This document shows, in pieces, positions 30,076 to 40,759 of a stretch of 64,000 nt of DNA. Under the pieces are notes generated by a model. It ran no database searches and had not been told where the DNA came from. It worked only from the letters and a program-made list of their open reading frames with translations. Source of the stretch: Piezodorus guildinii (lineage: Eukaryota; Arthropoda; Insecta; Hemiptera; Pentatomidae); contig CM041294.1 of NCBI GenBank assembly GCA_023052935.1, forward strand, positions 85,421,474 through 85,485,473, in the 5' to 3' direction. How positions within the stretch are numbered: the stretch's first letter is position 1; every line of letters begins with the position of its first letter. The position numbers and the translations under genes are program-made.

Positions 30076-30656
30076 TTATTAATAAAATTACAACAGTTTA
30101 TTTAAATGTGTTATTCATTAACTAATGATAACTTTATTATTTTAATTTATTGTGATGTGCGCAGTGAATTTTCAAACCTCAGTTCTCGAATATACTAATT
30201 ATATTTTCCCCGCCCCAGATATGGCACATCCCACCCAATAAGAACACATATAGCGTCACAGTCAATGATGCCTGCAGCCGGCGGAGCAAACAAACCATTC
30301 TACTACATCGCTACTGTCGGGTCCTTTCAATCCATACCTGGAACTTCTTTGTATCCCTCCCATCCCTGAATCTCGTTCTGCATTTCCTTTATATTCCTTT
30401 TTCACCGGAGGGATCGTTTGGTGCGCGGTTTTCTATCCCTTACACCTCTTTTGTATCCAATTTATTCATTTTACATGAGCTGCCCACTCCTTTTGACTTC
30501 TTTCACAGCGTCCTTCAATTCAGGGAAGTTAGGTGTAGGATGAAAAGGACCCTGTGTCACGCTCAACTGACTTCTCCAACCCTTAACGTGTTTTACATTT
30601 ATATATATTTCGCGCTTAGAATATAAAAAGTGGATATTTTCATCTTTAAATTGGTT
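30076..30656. other. GC-richer, apparently single-copy island
   Basis: 30195-30580 (catcccacccaataagaaca, gcctgcagccggcggagcaa, accggagggatcgtttggtg) stands out from AT-rich flanks and matches no family here. No long frame. Candidate non-coding functional or exon-flanking DNA. Confidence 0.4.
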
Positions 30657-31376
30657 TTTACTTTCACTTATTATATATAATAGTATTAGATCGTGAAATT
30701 TTTCGAATTCCAGTTTTCAACGGAAATGCACGTTTTAGGGTCCCTAAAGTCCAAATAACCAAGTCTCGCAAAAAGGTCGAAAACGAAAAGTCAAAACTTT
30801 TTTCATCAAAATGAGACTTACCCAGAAGAGGCCACTTTATACTATGCATTTTGCACCATTTTTTGATTTTCTCGAACACGGCTCTAACGATTTTATTAAA
30901 CTCGCTATATCGATGTAAAATTTAATGGGCTTTAAATTATGGTAGGTTTCATTTTGATTGAAATCGTCTGAAAGGGCTTAAATGCCGATATTTTAAATTT
31001 TCCTCATCCAAAGTACCTTTAATTTTGTAGAATTTATAAAAATAGCCTTATCATCTTGTTAGCATTGATAAATAACAGCTAAATATGTAAGTTGTGCAAA
31101 TTTAAAAAAAACGCTAAGGAGAAAACTGAAAAACATAGTTTTTTAATGCAATTTTTTGTTTTTCAAAATATGAACAGTAATTTAAAAATTAATAGAGTGA
31201 TGAAAGCCGAAAAACTAAATGATTTTGTAGAAATAATATATATTTAATAAACGCATTTTTTAAAACCAATTTAATAATTCTTTAAAATTATTTTCGTTTA
31301 CAAATTTGTTTAAAAATCTTGAATTGATGTAAATAACGGAGGTAAGTGAAAGGGTGTCGCGACCAACCAGTTTTTT
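30657..31376 (+). repeat. Family F copy
   Basis: Starts TTTTTACTTTCACTTATTAT, shows TTTAGGGTCCCTAAAGTCCA, GCCACTTTATACTATGCATT, ATTAAACTCGCTATATCGAT and GAAAGGGCTTAAATGCCGAT, and ends GGAGGTAAGTGAAAGGGTG. About 150 bp between 'aaaaggtcga' and 'atgagacttacc' are missing relative to 57117-58040. Confidence 0.85.
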
Positions 31377-31439
31377 AATCTCGCGGCGAAAAAATGTTTG
31401 GAGAATCTTTACTAATTTTGTTAGTTTCTAGATTTCATT

Positions 31440-31985
31440 TAAAACAATAAATAACAATAAGACAATGGCATGCATTTATTTTTTATTCCAGCTACTCATT
31501 ACCTAATTATTAATGAAATTAGTTAAATAATTCTCGAAAATGTATTTCTTAATTTTATCCTATAGTACTTATCGTATAGAGGTATAAACTGTTTGTGATA
31601 TTTTATTATTAACTTTACTTAGCTGGAAAATAATCCTTCTTAGAAAATTTATGTTAAAAAAGAACAAAGCTCACACAAATTTCTAAAACAAGGGAGTGCA
31701 ATGATAAGGCCATTTTAAGGAAAAATAATTAAGCGTAATAATTATTTCTAACCTCCCTTGTCTCTGACGCCAAAGGTATTGGCTACTTAGGTAATGTGTT
31801 GTAAGGACCAAAATTATATAAAATAATTTTATTATCATTCTTGATTTTGTTTCGTTCTTAAATTTGCAAAATTTCCGGAGTTAATATTTTTTAACGAAAA
31901 CGTTATTTCAGACAGTGAAGAGAATTTTACAACTCGGAACCAGCATAGTCTCAATGGCTAAATTTATACTACAGATTCACAATTT
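31440..31985. mobile_element. Second, partial foldback element
   Basis: Shares with 4881-6179 one arm block (ACAATAAGACAATGGCATGC, ACTCATTACCTAA) and, in opposite orientation, the loop (GTAATGTGTTGTAAGGACCA, TTGCAAAATTTCCGGAGTTA, AACTCGGAACCAGCATAGTC). The second arm is missing or too diverged, so this copy is no longer a full foldback. Confidence 0.65.
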
Positions 31986-32579
31986 TATTTTAGTATATAA
32001 TATGTGATTACTTTTTTATATATAAAAAAATTATAGATTTTTACATATCTCATACATATGGAATGTTTTTAATACCAATATATAAATATTTAAATATATT
32101 TATAGCATATAGTGTTACTTTAAGATTGTTTCATAAACATTAATTATTAATATTTTTTTTTTTCCAGGTAAGTCCCAGTTCTTACATGCGGTCAAGACTA
32201 AATTGTGTCCTCAAGTATGTATTATTTTTTATCAAAGGTGATGTTATAAGGTTGATGATTGATTGCAATTAATTAAGTTTTACTGAATTATAGGGATTAA
32301 ATGCACGCCCAATTAACTACTTTTAAATTTAAAAAAATATATTAAAAAAATATATCGTCAGGTCAAAGGAACTAGGGTTAGGGTGATACAAAATATTTAA
32401 AAACGCACCTCATAGGTACTCAACCTCTTGGTTATAGCAGCCAATATATTTATATTACATTTTTTTTTCTTATTTTTTTTATCGCAGGGATTTCGGATAT
32501 TTTGTTTCGAGTACTTATTATTTCATCGCATTTTTTTTTCTGCCATTTTTTTCTCTCATAGTTTCCGGAGCAGGTGACA
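31986..32579. other. Unassigned AT-rich stretch
   Basis: Contains TTCCAGGTAAGTCCCAGTTC at 32162, similar to 1416-1440, and TTTCGGATATTTTGTTTCGA at 32491, repeated near 33590 (CGAATATTTTGTTTCGAGTA). No gene. Confidence 0.4.
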
Positions 32580-33045
32580 TTATTTGATTAACCTCAGTAG
32601 TGAACTAATTGTTTCACTAGAGTCCTTCCAGCTCTCACTCAGCGATCTTGGTAAATTAAATTTATCCTATAGTACATGGTATTTGGGGCAGTTCTCAATC
32701 ATATGTTTTATATGGAGACGTCCTAAACAAGCCACACATCAGTTCGGGCTGTCTGAGGATGAGATGGACATGTGTAAGCCTGTTATGTCCGATGCGAAGT
32801 CTTGCCAAAGCAATTTCCTCGCGGCGGTCACTTTGTGATGTCTTCCAGTGAGAAAGTGATAGCTTAATTTCCTTAAATTTATTTTTGTTGTCAACTTCTG
32901 ACCACATTTGTTCCTGGGCCTAATTCTTGATATCTTCCTTGATGTAAGCTGGTTGGACGTTACATAATGAAGCTTTTTTCGCAGCTCTCTCCTCTCCTCC
33001 TACGTGAGATTGAATCTACAAGAAAACAAGTCTAGTATTTTTGAA
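32580..33045 (-). pseudogene. I-clade-type RNase H/C-terminal relic, other subfamily
   Basis: Minus strand, frame by frame: LVFL, a TAG stop, IQSHVGGEERAAKKASL (the W-x-P-S-H-V-G...AAK-A end of retrotransposon RNase H, with W changed to stop and the last catalytic aspartate region shortened); then QPAYIKEDIKN; RREEIALARLRIGHNRLTHV; a frame change; HMIENCPKYHVL, stop, then DKFNLPRSLSESWKDSSETI and a final SSLLRLIK before TAA. The order RNase H, 'R-L-R-I-G-H-x-R-L-T-H', 'H-x4-C-P' equals that of the element at 62542-63437, but the residues differ enough to be another subfamily. Confidence 0.78.
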
Positions 33046-34142
33046 TCTCCCACTTATTTTTATATCTCATTAATTAGTAGATGATCAGTAAGGTAATAGT
33101 GTAAGGTAAAAAGTATGATTAAAGGTTGTTCATACCCTTAAGTGTTTCAGAAAAAAGAACCAATATTTGCCAACCTTTTGATCACACCCCCCCTCCCTCC
33201 CACCAGCCTTAAAAAAATCCTTACGCACTTGCTCGTTTATGGAAATAATCAACCATCGGTTTCCGATTTGAATACCAGCTCTGTCAAAGCTCTCGGAAGC
33301 CTGTAAGTGTCCGGTTGGGATTAATGGGGTTTACTCGGAACGCCATTGGTTTATCAAGTGCTGGAAGAGTATGTGAATAGCCAATTAAAACTGCGATAGG
33401 CGATCCAATAGTAGCCAATAGCGAGTGAACCTTTACTGCGGCGAGCCCGCGGTGTTTTCGCGGCGTCCGTTTTAATTATAGCTTCGCTCGGATAACTCAT
33501 TTGAATAGGACCGCCGAATCGCGTTGGCGATTACCATTCTCGTATTGCTCCTGCTTTCGGGCGAAACATCCTCCAGGGAAATCTGCATTTCGAATATTTT
33601 GTTTCGAGTAATTATTATTTCATCGCTAATTGGAGATTATGCTGATTAATTAACATGCGATTTCGAGGAGGATCGTGTTTTGAGACGGATCTGAAATTTT
33701 GATGAGGGTATTAGCCCTTCTACGAACGAGATCCTATTACCGGGTGTTGTTTCGGATTGTTCGATTCGAATTTGTTTGTCTTAAAATTGATAACAACTCG
33801 AAAGCCCCGAAACGTCAGGAATAAGGGTGTTTATATGTTGAAAATGCATTTTACGTATGCCATATAGGTCTTAAATGTTTTTATGTAGGTCTGTGACGTA
33901 TCAATAGTTGATAAATAAATAAAATTAATTTAATGCACATCTTTATTACATCATTTCTTTATAGCTATACCTTACTTTTTTATTATAATCGACTTCTAAC
34001 AAAGGAATTCTGTGTTATGTGGGTTTTCGTTTTCCGCCAGACAAAATTTATCTGACAAACGTTCAGACTTTTTCTGCATTACTTCGTTAAAAACTTGTTT
34101 TCACAAGTAGATTATTAGTTTTATATTTATTTTATGTATAGA
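33046..34142. other. Unassigned kilobase including a GC-rich island
   Basis: 33230-33640 is among the most GC-rich parts of the window (actgcggcgagcccgcggtg, accgccgaatcgcgttggcg) and shows no similarity to any repeat seen here and no long frame. It could be conserved non-coding DNA. 33182-33205 is C-rich. The rest is AT-rich. Confidence 0.45.
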
Positions 34143-34513
34143 ATATATGTTAGCTGGGGTTAAATGTTGATTTTTAAAATTTGCTTTCTCTAAGTTTTTA
34201 AAAGGTAATTTGTTTTCCGAACATAAGAACGGTATTGACATATATATCATATACGTAAAGATTTGATTATCTTATCTCCATAGTTTTGGAAGGTTATGTT
34301 AGGTGACAAAAAAGGGCATTAAAGTAAGTAATTATTAATCATAACAATTTTATATCGTTATATTATTTAATCTAGAACATATGTTTACAACGAAACATGT
34401 ATTAATCCAACTTTTTGGAGCTCTAATTTAATTGTTAATAATAAAAGTTGTTAAATTGCTTTTAACCACGGAGTTAATTAAAAGTCTTGTCTTGCGCTCA
34501 CCAGATTTTTTTC
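34143..34513 (+). repeat. Family F copy, heavily deleted
   Basis: AGAATATATGTTAGCTGGGG, ATTTGCTTTCTCTAAG, TTTTCCGAACATAAGAACGG and the end AAAAGTCTTGTCTTGCGCTC with ACCAGATTTTTTT are recognisable; internal parts are missing. Confidence 0.65.
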
Positions 34514-34686
34514 ATATTTATGTTAGTGAAATTTTAAAATAATGCGGAAATAAATAAAAATCTTATGAATTATGTCCGATTCGTTTTAGCACATCAAACC
34601 TGCTTCTTAGTCTACTTTTTTTTTCTCGTTTAGTAATCAATAATCTATTTCATGGATACTAGAGAGATAGTATTTTCTGATTTTTT
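34514..34686. other. Unassigned AT-rich stretch
   Basis: Nothing recognised. Confidence 0.3.
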
Positions 34687-34912
34687 GGCTTGTTTATTAA
34701 TTTAACGTCAATTTTATGTGTTGGACGATCCAACAGTGGGATCCCTAAATTTTGCTTATCCAGGTTTGATTAAGGTTGGGTTCATCATTGGCTCGGGGCC
34801 AACATTTTACGTCTCCTTCGATGAATGTCATAACCTAGGATTTTTTAGGTTTGATCCTGCGACCTTTGACATAAAAGGCTGTTATGCTGGCCACTACACC
34901 AAAGGTGAAACG
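34687..34912 (-). repeat. SINE family A copy
   Basis: Tail TTGTTTATTAATTTAACGTC, body ACGATCCAACAGTGGGAT, head GGCTGTTATGCTGGCCACTA. The 68-codon plus frame is antisense SINE. Confidence 0.85.
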
Positions 34913-35694
34913 AATATTTTCTGATATGTTGCTATCTCTCATTTCTAATACTCGTGAGAATAAAGTTCTAATACAAAATTAAAATTTTATGATGTTCTTA
35001 AGTATTCCTTTGTCTCAGTTTTATTTTATTTGTTACAATTGTATTTGTTTTCTCCCCGTAAATAGGACTCGCATGTTTTCATATATCTCTTGTTTGTATC
35101 AAATTCCTTACATTCAGATGTTAGGGCGCTCTCGTGTCAAAGACTGTTGTGTTATAACCTTCCTCCTTTATTTCCTTCCAAGGGAATTTTCATAAGTTTT
35201 CTTATTTGGTGTTGTAATTCATAGAGGAGCTGTGTAAGGAAAGCATTTCATGAGTAACTTTGAAACTGAATACCTGTTATTTATTGTATATTATACGAAT
35301 TATAGTTATAAAAGTGTCAAGTTAACATAAAGATAATTTACTTACCCTCATGAAAGCTTGAATGTTTTATTGTAAACGCTTCGGTGGTACATATGATAAA
35401 ATCTGAACAATACTGAGATAACAGATAAAGATAACATGCAAAATTTTAAAGCGCTACACATTTTTAACCCTTCAGTGCAATAGTAGTAATGTGCAATTAT
35501 CAGTTATTCTGAGTGAACTAGTCGTCGAAATACGATTTTTCTGGAACTAATGGAATCTGTAAAGTAAAGGAAAACAAAATTTGACAATAGTTTTACTGTG
35601 TACCGAAAAATCTAAAAATTATCTAAAGCCTTTCTTAAATGAAAAATACTATGAATACGCATGCTGCGAAGGCTTAAGGTTATAAGTTATATAT
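34913..35694. other. Unassigned AT-rich stretch
   Basis: No family or gene recognised; several short frames only. Confidence 0.4.
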
Positions 35695-36581
35695 TTTTTT
35701 TAATTTTTTTTTTTATTTAAATGAAATTTACAACTGTATTACAATAAGTAAATGTGCTAATAGATCAAGTGGGCGTGATACAGGCATGTGAAGAAACTAC
35801 CCAGTGGTAGCACTTCAAAGTTTATTCAGCTAAGTAGGTCTCGAGGCCATCGTCTTTTCAGCCGCCTAGGAAGATGATCAGGAATAGGAGATGAGAGTTT
35901 GCGGACGAGTGGGTTGGAGTGGACGGGTAATTTGGAATAAAAGGAGGAATATCTAGTTCGGGCTAGATCTGCGACTAATGGGATATTTAGGTCTTTATGA
36001 ATTATTTTATTGGTGACAAAGTAAGGGGCGTTTAGGATCTTTCGGAGGATTTTGGATTGCAAGGATTAAATGTGGGAAGAATTGCGTGGTTTGGTGGATC
36101 CCCATAACTCAATCCCATATGTCCAAATAGGCCTAATGATGGTTATATAAATTAATCTTTTGTAGTATGTGGAAAGTTTTGATCGTTTGTCCAGTAAGTG
36201 TTGTAGTAAGCGGTATCTACGAGCTGTTTCTTGTCGTTTCAGTCTAGTGTGAGGATTCCAAGTAATACGTTTGTCTAGTTGAAGTCCTAGGTACTGGATC
36301 TGTTCAACTGAGGTGAGTGGAATATTGTTAAAGGAAATAGTGGGACAGGCGGACAAAGGTTTTTGACGAAGGGTGAAGGTAATTTGATGGGATTTAGTAG
36401 GGTTGATTTTAATTCTCCACTTTTGACAGCATTCTTCAATGGAAGAAGTGTGAGACTGAAGGGTTTTGGAAGCAACAGATGGGTCATTATTTACGGATAA
36501 CACACAAGTGTCATCTGCGTAGGTTGTGAGGACAGTACCAGGGTGGATTGGAAGGTAATAAGTTATTTTATTTTTTTTCAT
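35695..36581 (-). pseudogene. Jockey-clade ORF2 fragment, best catalytic-region copy
   Basis: 5'-truncated copy encoding the end of a non-LTR reverse transcriptase (copies element RNA into DNA at the target). From 36581 downward: PIHPGTVLTTYADDTCVLSV with the catalytic YADD; EECCQKWRIKINPTKSHQIT; QIQYLGLQLDKRITWNPHTR; LLQHLLDKRSKLSTYYKRLI; TIIRPIWTYGIELWGSTKP; then an in-frame TAA at 36066-36068 where sister copies have CAA; then SKILRKILNAPYFVTNKIIH, NIPLVADLARTRYSS and RRLKRRWPRDLLS to the end near 35826. The 3' UTR runs to about 35695 with an A-rich end. Only the one nonsense change interrupts about 250 codons. The endonuclease and fingers/palm start are absent because of truncation. Confidence 0.93.
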
Positions 36582-36984
36582 TACTCAACTTTTTTTTTTT
36601 TTAATCTTTTACTACTTTTTAAACATTTTCTTTGCATTATATTTTGTTCTTTATTACTAAAAGCAAAATGACGATTTAATATTATCTAACTATTTTTGAA
36701 ATAAATGTTTATACATTTTTTAATGATGCATTTTCATTTTACTTTACATTACACACATGTTGTTAAATCCGCTCCTCGAAATACGAATTTTCCCGCTGTT
36801 CATTCATCCGGTGTTCAATGATCTTTTTTGTTTTAATTCACTTACGAATCGGGCGATTGCCATGATAAACATATTTTAAAAAATTAATAATGTACAATAA
36901 AAAAAATTCTGGGGAATGTGTACGAAAAAAATCGTCGTCTCTAATGGGTTAATATTATTCAAAAATAGCCATATATTTATTATA
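36582..36984. other. Unassigned AT-rich stretch
   Basis: Nothing recognised; T and A runs. Confidence 0.4.
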
Positions 36985-37410
36985 ATAATATAATATAATA
37001 ATATTTATTTGTTTTCGGGGTAATCCCCATACAAAAGGAGTTGGTCAGTACAGTACATATGTTATAAATACAAAAATAAAAAAACAATTGGAGCTTATTT
37101 ACAGGCATTGTGAATATACAATAAACAATTAAAGCGTATTTTTTTAAATCAAATACAAAAATGAAAAACAAAACAAAAAAATACATATACAAAACAAAAA
37201 AAAGAACAATTGAGGAATTTAAAGTTATCCTTAGTGAAAATATAAATGTTTCAAATTTATAATGTTGTGTAAATTATTCTAAACAACTAAAATTAAGTAA
37301 ACAATTTTATTAAAACAAGTAAAAGAAAAAACAAATAAACACAAGTAATCTCACTTCACATTTTAATAAAATTTAATAAGGCATTAACCGGAAAATCTAT
37401 ATCATGAACC

Positions 37411-37537
37411 TTATTCATTTATTATAAACGATCTAATTTTTAAACTACCCACTGTATAGTAAAAAATGTCATTTAGTTTCTGCACAGTATCAATTGTTAG
37501 TAGATTTCCTAAAATTGAATTATTGTTTTCATTAATA

Positions 37538-37621
<84 letters not shown>

Positions 37622-38331
37622 ATATAGTGCTTCCTAAGATCTTTATACATTGGGCAATCTATCAAAAGATGATATAGATTTTCCGGCTTTTGTAAATTAC
37701 ACACAGTGCAGTTTTCATCTCCCTCTAGTTTATAGGATTTCCCCTCACTGTACACTACCAGTCTTGTCAAGTTGGCTACCCTAAGCTGGCTCACTATTCG
37801 GTGCTTCTTGATTGGTGTTCTGAAATTTAGGTATTCTTCACCTTGGAGAAAGCTGCTTATGTTTCTGAATTCTGGGTTATATTTTGAGTTAATATCTATA
37901 CTTAGAAAATGATTTTTAAATCTATTGGTTATGTTTTTGAAATGCCGTCGGGCTTCTTCTGGTTTTAGATTATCTTCTTCTAAAATCATCGGTAAGTCTA
38001 CTATTGATAATTTTGTTCTTAATTGTGAGTACCAATTGCATATATTTTTGTTGCCTTCGAGTTCTCTTAATCGGTCAAAACATATTCTAGGTAGCCTCTC
38101 ATCTGGCATTTTTAATAGAGCAATCCACCATCTGAACATTCTTTTGACTACTTCTATTTCTAATCTTGAGATTCCTGTCTCTAGCCTGACTATGTAGTTA
38201 GGAGTCCATATATTTATTTCACGCAACCTTAATAAAATTAAATTTCTTAATATCCAGTCAAAAATTGGAAAGGTTTCCAAAATACTTTTTCTAGTGAAAT
38301 TGAAAAAGAATATCCTGATACTCTCATTCAA
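37411..38331 (-). pseudogene. Non-LTR ORF2 C-terminal frame crossed by (TA)n
   Basis: Longest open frame in the window (306 codons counting a TTG start, more likely an internal codon of a truncated ORF2). Features: a basic region EVVKRMFRWWIALLKMPDER (about residues 60-80, typical of the post-RT region of several LINE clades); KKHRIVSQLRVANLTRLVVY; a zinc-knuckle CTVCNLQKPENLYHLLIDC (C-x2-C-x11-H-x4-C); then about 28 codons of alternating Ile-Tyr from a TA microsatellite; then LLTIDTVQKLNDIFYYTVGS to the end. The microsatellite reads in phase through both sides. The frame lacks the reverse transcriptase core. Clade not certain. Confidence 0.78.
37542..37626. repeat. (TA)n microsatellite inside an open frame
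   Basis: About 42 dinucleotide units with one slip. TA repeats contain no stop codon in any frame, so an open frame across it needs no selection. Confidence 0.95.
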
Positions 38332-38366
38332 AGCGGACAGGAACGAACTGACAGGTTTGCTGTGTT

Positions 38367-38819
38367 AACAGTTCGGAACTAATTGTGAAATAATCGGAAT
38401 AGTTTCACTTGGGACGGTTCACTAGCTCAGAACAATGGAAGGAAATAACTATTTTACAGGAAGAAAAACCTACAAATTAGAGTTTTAGGAAATCACTTTT
38501 TGGGCACATGCTTACACTAGAAATAAGAGTAAAACATATCATTGTTTATTAACATTAACTAGTCTGAAAAGTGTGGAACACGCATGTTGATGAATCTGTG
38601 AAATAATTTAACAGATAAGAAGAACAAATAAAATTATTGATCATCGACTATCTTTCGCGAAATTTAAACAAATAAGACATAATAAACAAAATATTTCATT
38701 CGCTCATGTCATATTTCGTTTCAATGCAAATTATTTACTAATAAAAAAGATCAACTCAAAAAGTAAGATCTAAAGCTTGTATTCTGGTCCCCATTGATAG
38801 CCGTTGTGCATATAGATTA
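38367..38819. other. Unassigned AT-rich stretch
   Basis: Nothing recognised. If the LINE at 36985-38366 extends further, the coding sense has been lost here. Confidence 0.35.
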
Positions 38820-39165
38820 ATTTTTTTTAACATGATTTATTGCAATTTACAACTGTACTAAAAAATACAAGTAAATATGATAAATGAAAAATGACTTGAA
38901 AAAGACTTGTAGAAGAACTACCCAATGGTAGCACTCCTGTATCTATTTTAAAGTAGAAGGTGTCGAGGCCATCTTCTCTTAAGATGCTTCGGAGGATTGT
39001 CAGGAATCGAAGAAGAAGCAAGGATTGAAAGTAGTGGGTTAGAGTAGGAGTGGAGTTTTTCATGGAAGAAGTGATATCTGGTTCGGGCCAGATCAGCAAC
39101 GCATGGAAAATTTAGGGCTTTATGGATGAGTTTATTTGTGACAAAGTAAGGAGCGTTGGGGATAG
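38820..39165 (-). pseudogene. Jockey-clade 3' end
   Basis: Minus strand from the A-rich end (TTTTTTTAACATGATTTATT on plus), the 3' UTR block CTACCCAATGGTAGCACTCC, and codons for PRRLK-like, SNPLL-like, ARTRYHF and LIWPEP blocks near 39080, then FVTNKLIH. Truncated at about 39165 and frame-broken. Confidence 0.75.
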
Positions 39166-39356
39166 ATTAATTAAAAAAAAAAAAAAAAATGTACCTAAGA
39201 CCCTTAAAAAATCGTCTTTGAAAGGTCACCTTTGTTTTGTTTATTTATCCAGTATGATAAAAAATCAGCCCAGGACTGAAAAATCAAATTATCTGATAGA
39301 GGTTGTATATTGCAAAATGTCTTAGATTTTGTAATACAAAATTAAGAACTTCGAGC
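39166..39356. other. Unassigned stretch
   Basis: A run at 39173-39189; nothing recognised. Confidence 0.3.
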
Positions 39357-39762
39357 ACAATTGAGACGTTGATTTCCAAAAGGTACTAAAGGACATTTTT
39401 TACAAAATTGATTTTATTACATATTTGTACTCTCATCATTTAGTTTTATCAAAATCTTCTAATTGATTTTATCTAATGTACACTTAAGTACTTTATAAAC
39501 GCAAATCAGATATATAATTATTTTCTAATTACACATTATAGGAACTTATTACACATTTAATTTCATTCTAAATTATACCAAAACATCTTATTTCATAACT
39601 TTAATATGATGTTATTAATATACTAAAAAAACAATTCTGGATTTTAATGCGAAAAGAATCAAATTAGGTAATTTAATAATATAATAATTAGTGATTTTCG
39701 CGTCTCCTGTAAAATTTCCTAGAATGGATATAGTACCTTTTGGAAATCAACGTCTCAATTGT
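39357..39762. mobile_element. Family H MITE with perfect 32-bp TIRs
   Basis: Left end 39357-39388 (ACAATTGAGACGTTGATTTC, then CAAAAGGTACTA) and right end 39731-39762 are exact reverse complements over 32 bases. The interior is AT-rich without a frame; subterminal blocks are TTTTTTACAAAATTGATTTT on the left and GCGTCTCCTGTAAAATTTCC on the right. No clear target duplication was found next to the ends. A second, longer copy in inverse orientation is at 53417-53986. Class II, non-autonomous; superfamily unknown. Confidence 0.92.
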
Positions 39763-39979
39763 CTGTATCTCTATAAACATTTGAAACCAATGATAATGAT
39801 TTATTTATTTTTAATTATATTTATGGATACACTTTTGAGCTTTAGGGAACTTGACCACTGGACGGATTTTGATGCGGTTATTACTATAATTTAGGGCATT
39901 CTTTCGTTAAGGTTTATATGTATAATACATTCAAATAAATTTAGCTTTTTCTTAGGAAAGAAAAAAAAAATTTCTGTTC
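39763..39979. other. Unassigned stretch
   Basis: Nothing recognised. Confidence 0.3.
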
Positions 39980-40110
39980 TCAAGTCATCAAAACATTGTT
40001 TCTTAAATATGAGTAGTAATATAGACGTATAATATACTGTCGGAAAGCGCAAGGCTTTAGGAGAGCTTATAAGTCATTAAGTAAGTTGTACAAGTTATAG
40101 GCCACAATGT
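39980..40110 (+). repeat. Family F fragment
   Basis: AACATTGTTTCTTAAATATG, AGTAGTAATATAGACGTATA and TATACTGTCGGAAAGCGC follow the F block usually read GAACAGTAATATAGATGT and ACCGTTGGAAAGCTAA. Confidence 0.55.
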
Positions 40111-40466
40111 CGTTATAAGCCCATAATCTTATCAAGATATTTTATTTGCAATGTTTGTAATGAGGGTGGTTATGAGGTTCACGGGTGCCACCGCAGAATA
40201 TCGAAGTTATATTCTTCCATACATAACGAAAAATTATAGAAACAATATCACGTAACAAATCGCAACTAAGTTGTTAAAATAAATAGAACATTGTTTTAAA
40301 TTCATAATCTTTTTATATTTATTTTAATAGTTGATTTGAAAAATAGAATAATAATTACCCGGATAAAATTAGAAGAGTTGTTATTTCTCTAGGTTTCTGC
40401 GATAAATTCTAAATCGGTCGAACAGTGGATTTTTAAATATAAATTACATCACATTCAAATTGAACC
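40111..40466. other. Unassigned stretch
   Basis: Nothing recognised. Confidence 0.3.
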
Positions 40467-40759
40467 CGGGCGAAGCAGTCTAGTGGATAGAGCACTAGTC
40501 TACTGTTCACTGGGTCCTGGGTTCGTATCCCGGCTATGGCAGAATATTATTTATTATGTTGATTTAGCAGGGGGATGACCTTAGGGTAGGGAGACCCTCT
40601 TAGGGCAGACCTAACCTCTTTAAAGTGGGCACCCAAAACTGAGGAAAACCTAGGGGCTGAGCGTGTTCAAGGCCTAGTCACCTCATTGCACAACCGTTGG
40701 GCTATAAACAGTATATGGATTTTACATGGGTTGTAGAGGTACACATTTTTTTTTTTTTT
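40467..40759 (+). repeat. SINE family C, second copy
   Basis: Head GGGCGAAGCAGTCTAGTGGA (A-box) and CCTGGGTTCGTATCCCGGCT (B-box); body GGAGACCCTCTTAGGGCAGA, TTAAAGTGGGCACCC and GTCACCTCATTGCACAACCG; tail T14. It has the same T-rich tail as the copy at 22749-23080. No target duplication evident. Confidence 0.9.

Larger units (their letters stand above)
36985..38366 (-). mobile_element. 5'-truncated non-LTR element with long 3' UTR
   Basis: Minus-strand element made of an ORF2 C-terminal region (37411-38331) and a 3' UTR of about 400 bases. The UTR ends in TTTGTATGGGGATTACCCCG, AAAACAAATAAATATT and a short (ATTAT)-like tail around 36985-37010. An in-frame TAA lies just upstream at about 38366. 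This layout, with a tail of short repeats instead of poly(A), separates it from the Jockey copies. Confidence 0.7.

Noticed and set aside
33780..33825. Hammerhead-like TTGATAA...CCCGAAACGTC
   Set aside because: First core box has two changes and the bases between the boxes do not form a stem II.
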